DNA of 20,122 nt. It comes from Bacteroidales bacterium (GTDB lineage Bacteria > Bacteroidota > Bacteroidia > Bacteroidales > VadinHA17). The stretch is from contig JAFGXK010000068.1 of assembly GCA_016936695.1 (NCBI GenBank), positions 1-20,122 on the forward strand. Reading direction: 5' to 3'. Of the stretch, positions 16,529 to 20,122 are shown in pieces. Made by a program: the position numbers and the translations under genes. The notes beneath the pieces are model-generated. The model was not told where the DNA came from. It did no database searches and worked only from the letters and a program-made list of their open reading frames with translations. Positions within the stretch are counted from its first letter, which is position 1. The number at the start of each line of letters is the position of its first letter.

Positions 16529-19072
16529 CTATTTTAGTCCCACTGTAACAGCTGTGCCTTTAAGTCCTTTTGAATCTGCTTTTACCGTAAATGAACCGGT
16601 GGCTCCCTTATCGGCTTTTACAATTACAAGACACAGCCCGTTGTAGGCTTTCCTTTGGGAGGCCTGGAACGGATCGTGGCTGGTGGCATCGCCATTGTCT
16701 ACCGCAACTATCTTTCCCGGGCCCTGGATGCTGAAACTTACTAGGTTGCTGCTGCGCGGCACCAAAGCGCCGTTCTTGTCTTCAATCCTTACGGTGATGA
16801 ATACAAGGTCGGTTCCGTCGGCAGTAATTGCAGGACGGTCAGCTGAAGCTGAAAGTTTTGATGCTTTGCCTGTCGTTACGACTTCTTCCTCAGCCCAAAG
16901 TTCCCCATTTTTGTATGAAACAACTTTCAATTCTCCGGGCTGGTAGACAACATCATCCCACCTGAGCCTGTATTCAAACTGGCCTTTTTTCTTTTTCCCG
17001 AGCGATTTGCCGTTAAGAAATAATTCGGCCTCATCTCCTGATGTATAAACATGAACAGGAGTTACCTGTCCTTTTCTCTCCGGCCAGTTCCAGTGGGGGA
17101 GTATGTGAGCCATCGGCAGTTCGGGCCTCCATTTTGACTGGTACAGGTAAAAGCGGTCCTTTTTGAATCCTGCAATGTCAATTATCCCGAAATAACTACT
17201 GCGCGATGGAACTTCCGTTACATTTTGCATGTCGAGAAGGGCTTTTGCCTGATCGTATCTCCGTGTTCCGGGCCTCAATCCTGTCAGATCACCTCCATAG
17301 GGTGTTGGTTCTCCAAGATAGTCAAATCCTGTCCATACAAATTCACCGAAAACTCCGGGGTATTTATCCTGCATTTCCCATTGTTGGTCGGGTGTTGATG
17401 CCCAGGCCGGATAGGCGAGGTCGTAAGAAGAGATCTGGAATATGCCTTTGCCCGGAAGGTTATTGTTCAGGTCGCCCTCTACCACAGGGAAGAAATACTC
17501 ACCCCTGGAGCTTACAGTCGAAGCTGATTCGCTCGAGTGGAAGGGAAGATCATCATTGTCTTTCAATGCAAAGAAAGCATCGTATCTGTAAAGCCGGTAA
17601 TTTATGCCAAAGGCGTCGACGGTCTTCTGAAAGCCGTTTGTGCCTGATTCATCCCAGTTGCATCCCACCGTAACCGGTCTGGTGTTGTCTTCCGATTTGA
17701 TGATCCGCCTGAGGCTTTCTGACAATGCAGGGTTATTCTGGTCTCCGACTTCATTTCCGGTGCTCCACATGAATACCGAAGGATGATTGCGGTCGCGGCG
17801 AACCATTGCTCTCAGATCCTCTTCGTGCCATGCATAGAAGAGTTTGTTGTAGTCGTTTCGTTTCTTGGGCGTCTTCCAGGTGTCAAAAGCTTCGTCCTGG
17901 ACCAGGAAGCCCATCCTGTCGCAGAGATCGAGCAGTTCAGGGGCGGGAGGATTGTGGCTGGTTCTGACAGCATTGCATCCCATTTCCCTTAGTATCTCGA
18001 GCTGACGTTCGGCAGCCCTTATGTTGAAAGCAGCGCCGAGAGCACCAAGGTCGTGGTGGTTGCATACACCATTGACCGGAACCTTCTTACCGTTCAGGAA
18101 AAAGCCGTCGCGTGCAGTGAATTCAAGTGTCCTGAAACCGAAATTGCTTGCACATATATCAGAGGTCTCATTTCCATTGAGGATTGAAACTGCCACCCTG
18201 TAAAGTTCCGGATTCTCAAGATCCCAGAGCGCAGGCTCCTTTACATTAAGGTCAACCCTGAATGTGTGATCTCCGTTGGCGGGGAGCCGGGCTGCCGGCG
18301 AAGTGAATTCTGCAAGCGGAGCCGACGATGCGTTGCCTTGTTTATCGAGTTTATACACGGAAGCCTTAATTGCAGCTGATACAGGTTTGGCCAGATGGCT
18401 CTCGACTTCAGCTTTCAGGCTGACAACTCCGTTTTCCTTTTTGATCTCGGGTGTGGTGACATAGAGTCCGTTATACGAAACATGAAGCTGTGAGGTCTTA
18501 ACCAGCCACACGTTGCGATACAGTCCTGCTCCGGGGTACCATCTCGAATCCCAGCTTTTTGTGTCGAGCCTTACTGCTATTACGTTTTCCTTTCCGAAGG
18601 CTGCATAGGGAGTCAGGTCAAGCCTGAATGAAGAGTATCCGTAGGGCCATCCGCCGACATGCTCCCCGTTGAGCCACACTTCTGCATAAGCCATGGCTCC
18701 GTCGAAGTCAATGTAGATCCGGTTGTTCCTGTCAGCTTCATCGAGAGTAAAGTGTTTTCTGTACCATCCGATGCCTTTCCAGGGAAGAAGGCCGGTGTTA
18801 TTCTCAAGTGTGTCGCTGAAGGGACCTTCTATGGCCCAGTCGTGAGGCAGGTCAAGGGTCCGCCAGCCTTTGTCATCGGCTGTCGGAAGCTGAAGCCCGG
18901 CTGGTTCCTTGTCGAAAATTGCAGCATCTGTGGATGCATTGAAGAATTTGATGAATTTCCAGCCGTGGTTGAACGATTCACGCGACCTGGGGGAATTCTG
19001 TGCTTCCGTCAGGGAAGTGTAGCTGAACAGAAGAACTGCAATGATTACGAAAGAGGTTAGTAAGCGCTTCAT
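16529..19072 (-). CDS. Secreted glycoside hydrolase family 2 (beta-galactosidase-like)
   Basis: The 847-residue product starts at ATG 19072 (MKRLLTSFVIIAVLLF). An in-frame extension reaches 19180 but would place polar residues before the signal peptide. Cleavage is predicted after LTEA, so it is exported. Domain order is jelly-roll sugar binding (about 30-200), an immunoglobulin-like domain (about 205-320), a TIM barrel (about 325-610), a DUF4982-type domain and a C-terminal bacterial Ig-like domain. The acid/base is Glu441 in STGNEVGD. The nucleophile is probably Glu515 in SSESASTVSSRG, the form found in Bacteroidetes family 2 beta-galactosidases. It lacks the T9SS tail carried by its neighbour, so it is probably periplasmic. 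Exact specificity (galactoside, mannoside or glucuronide) is not fixed by sequence; beta-galactosidase is the best guess. No SusC/SusD pair is present here. Confidence 0.9.
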   Translation of the reverse strand: MKRLLTSFVIIAVLLFSYTSLTEAQNSPRSRESFNHGWKFIKFFNASTDAAIFDKEPAGLQLPTADDKGWRTLDLPHDWAIEGPFSDTLENNTGLLPWKGIGWYRKHFTLDEADRNNRIYIDFDGAMAYAEVWLNGEHVGGWPYGYSSFRLDLTPYAAFGKENVIAVRLDTKSWDSRWYPGAGLYRNVWLVKTSQLHVSYNGLYVTTPEIKKENGVVSLKAEVESHLAKPVSAAIKASVYKLDKQGNASSAPLAEFTSPAARLPANGDHTFRVDLNVKEPALWDLENPELYRVAVSILNGNETSDICASNFGFRTLEFTARDGFFLNGKKVPVNGVCNHHDLGALGAAFNIRAAERQLEILREMGCNAVRTSHNPPAPELLDLCDRMGFLVQDEAFDTWKTPKKRNDYNKLFYAWHEEDLRAMVRRDRNHPSVFMWSTGNEVGDQNNPALSESLRRIIKSEDNTRPVTVGCNWDESGTNGFQKTVDAFGINYRLYRYDAFFALKDNDDLPFHSSESASTVSSRGEYFFPVVEGDLNNNLPGKGIFQISSYDLAYPAWASTPDQQWEMQDKYPGVFGEFVWTGFDYLGEPTPYGGDLTGLRPGTRRYDQAKALLDMQNVTEVPSRSSYFGIIDIAGFKKDRFYLYQSKWRPELPMAHILPHWNWPERKGQVTPVHVYTSGDEAELFLNGKSLGKKKKGQFEYRLRWDDVVYQPGELKVVSYKNGELWAEEEVVTTGKASKLSASADRPAITADGTDLVFITVRIEDKNGALVPRSSNLVSFSIQGPGKIVAVDNGDATSHDPFQASQRKAYNGLCLVIVKADKGATGSFTVKADSKGLKGTAVTVGLK

Positions 19073-19175
19073 AGTCTCTGGTTTAAATTTCCCTAAAAAT
19101 AGGAAATCCGGTCGAATATGCTGCCTTGATAAAGAGATAATGAAATTAGTAATATGAATAAAAAAGATTTCTCGC

Positions 19176-19210
19176 CTCACGCCTCAAACCTCACGCCTTA
19201 AGCCTTACGC
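19176..19210. repeat. Five tandem degenerate 7-base repeats
   Basis: Consecutive plus-strand heptamers CTCACGC, CTCAAAC, CTCACGC, CTTAAGC and CTTACGC, followed by the weaker CGCATCC, fill most of the space between the CotH-kinase-like gene and the glycosidase gene. On the minus strand the unit reads roughly GCGTGAG. The run starts 12 bases after the stop of the upstream gene and does not form a hairpin. Confidence 0.6.
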
Positions 19211-19222
19211 CGCATCCCACAA

Positions 19223-20122
19223 CTACTGCTTCACGAATTTCCGGCTGACGACTTCCCCTGAGGCAAACCACATCCTGAGTATGTACAATCCGGGATCGAG
19301 GAATGAAACATCGAGTGTAACATGATGCATGCCGCCGTCGGATACTTCTTTGACCCTGGTTCCTGTTATTGAGTAAATCTCCATCCGGTTTAATATTTTT
19401 GCCGACTCAATGTTCAGCTGACTTCCGGCAGGTACGGGATAGACCTTATAAAACGTATTTGAACCGCTTCCCTGATCCGGTTTCCCCACCATGTTTGCAT
19501 CGAGCCAGGTAATCCGTCTGGTGATCCATCCCTTGAATTTTTCTATTTCTCCGCTGTATGAATCAGGCTGTTCTCCGTACTCTGGAGTCCCTGCATTGCG
19601 CCCCAGGATATCCCATCTGGTGAAGTGCCTCTCCTGGGCCTCATCAAGCAGCATTGCGACCGAGTCAATTACATGATGGAGGAATTCTTCGCTCAGGATG
19701 GTTTTTCTGAGACTGAACCAGCGATTATAGATCTGGCCTGAGAATGCCTTGTCCTGCATGAGCCTAACTTCCCACGAAGGGGGAACCGGCCATGCTCCGC
19801 ACTCATTGATCCTGTATGCCCAGCCCGAACCGTCGGTCTGGTTGAAATGGATGCAGTTTTCGGTGATATCCTTCCAGGCCCAGTCGTAATCCCAAGGGGG
19901 ACCGGAATGGATCAGGCCTCCGTCGCTGTCCTTGTCCTTATAGAAAAACCTGCTCTTCTTATAGGCGTCAACATTCCGGGTAAGCTCACTTAAAATAAAA
20001 TAATCAACAAATGAATTTACATCAAGGTACTTATGGTAACCGCTTCGCTTATCCGCGAAATTCTTGCTGTAGAGCACACTCTCAAATAAATTTACATGAT
20101 TACTGAGATATGTCTTTTGCAC
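19223..20122 (-). CDS. CotH-kinase-like protein with T9SS sorting domain (C-terminal part)
   Basis: 300 codons are visible and the gene continues past the right edge, so the first in-window GTG is not its start. The part up to about residue 215 fits the CotH kinase family, whose founding member is a spore-coat protein kinase. Conserved features are YFILSELTRNVDAYKKSRFF and PPWDYDWAW, the latter holding the family's WDxD acidic motif. The last 75 residues (YPVPAGSQLNIES to KFVKQ) form a type A T9SS sorting domain, marking the protein for export across the outer membrane and cell-surface attachment. Such secreted CotH proteins are common in Bacteroidetes and their target is unknown. The glycosidase gene follows 150 bases downstream on the same strand and could be co-expressed, though the heptamer repeat run lies between. 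Confidence 0.85.
   Translation of the reverse strand: MQKTYLSNHVNLFESVLYSKNFADKRSGYHKYLDVNSFVDYFILSELTRNVDAYKKSRFFYKDKDSDGGLIHSGPPWDYDWAWKDITENCIHFNQTDGSGWAYRINECGAWPVPPSWEVRLMQDKAFSGQIYNRWFSLRKTILSEEFLHHVIDSVAMLLDEAQERHFTRWDILGRNAGTPEYGEQPDSYSGEIEKFKGWITRRITWLDANMVGKPDQGSGSNTFYKVYPVPAGSQLNIESAKILNRMEIYSITGTRVKEVSDGGMHHVTLDVSFLDPGLYILRMWFASGEVVSRKFVKQ

Noticed and set aside
17206..17673. Antisense reading frame opposite the glycosidase (155 codons)
   Set aside because: The translation is rich in Arg, Cys and His, with no domain, and the opposite strand encodes the catalytic barrel.
19073..19180. 36-residue N-terminal extension of the glycosidase
   Set aside because: The signal peptide starts at ATG 19072; a longer form would bury it behind polar and charged sequence.

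Overview
The window reads as a chromosomal segment from a Bacteroidetes bacterium, probably Bacteroidales-like. The signs are a type IX secretion (T9SS) sorting domain on the last protein, a TonB-dependent receptor, a PorT-type outer membrane barrel, start codons in A/T-rich leaders without clear Shine-Dalgarno sequences, and several exact matches to the Bacteroidetes -7 promoter octamer TAnnTTTG. I see no tRNA, rRNA, CRISPR array, transposase or phage gene. No gene-free stretch exceeds 300 bases.

Layout. Positions 1-80 hold the start of a minus-strand gene for a Tat-exported protein. A small secreted lipocalin-like protein (299-823, +) converges on an HlyD-type membrane fusion protein (885-2171, -) across a shared hairpin terminator. 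A DUF937 protein (2430-3011, -) has its own terminator. On the plus strand follow a small outer membrane barrel (3279-3908), a compact TonB-dependent receptor (4025-6064) and a GMP-synthase-like ATP pyrophosphatase without a glutaminase domain (6121-7083). Next is a likely operon of a bifunctional class A penicillin-binding protein (7183-9429), a PQQ-type beta-propeller protein overlapping it by 11 bases (9419-10705), and a YidE/YbjL-family transporter (10733-12403).

On the minus strand a tldD-tldE pair (15314 down to 12451) encodes a modular metalloprotease. TldD carries a twin-arginine signal and TldE has none. It is divergent from a short-chain dehydrogenase/epimerase (15547-16503, +). The right end is minus strand: a secreted family 2 glycoside hydrolase (16529-19072) and the C-terminal part of a CotH-kinase-like protein with a T9SS sorting domain (19223-20122). 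A run of degenerate 7-base repeats lies between them.

Much of the content serves the cell envelope: peptidoglycan synthesis, outer membrane uptake, an efflux adaptor, and exported hydrolases and proteases. I did not find an unmistakably new multi-gene system. The points most worth a second look are the stand-alone, divergent GMP-synthase-like protein, the TldD/TldE pair with mismatched export signals, and the heptamer repeat run.
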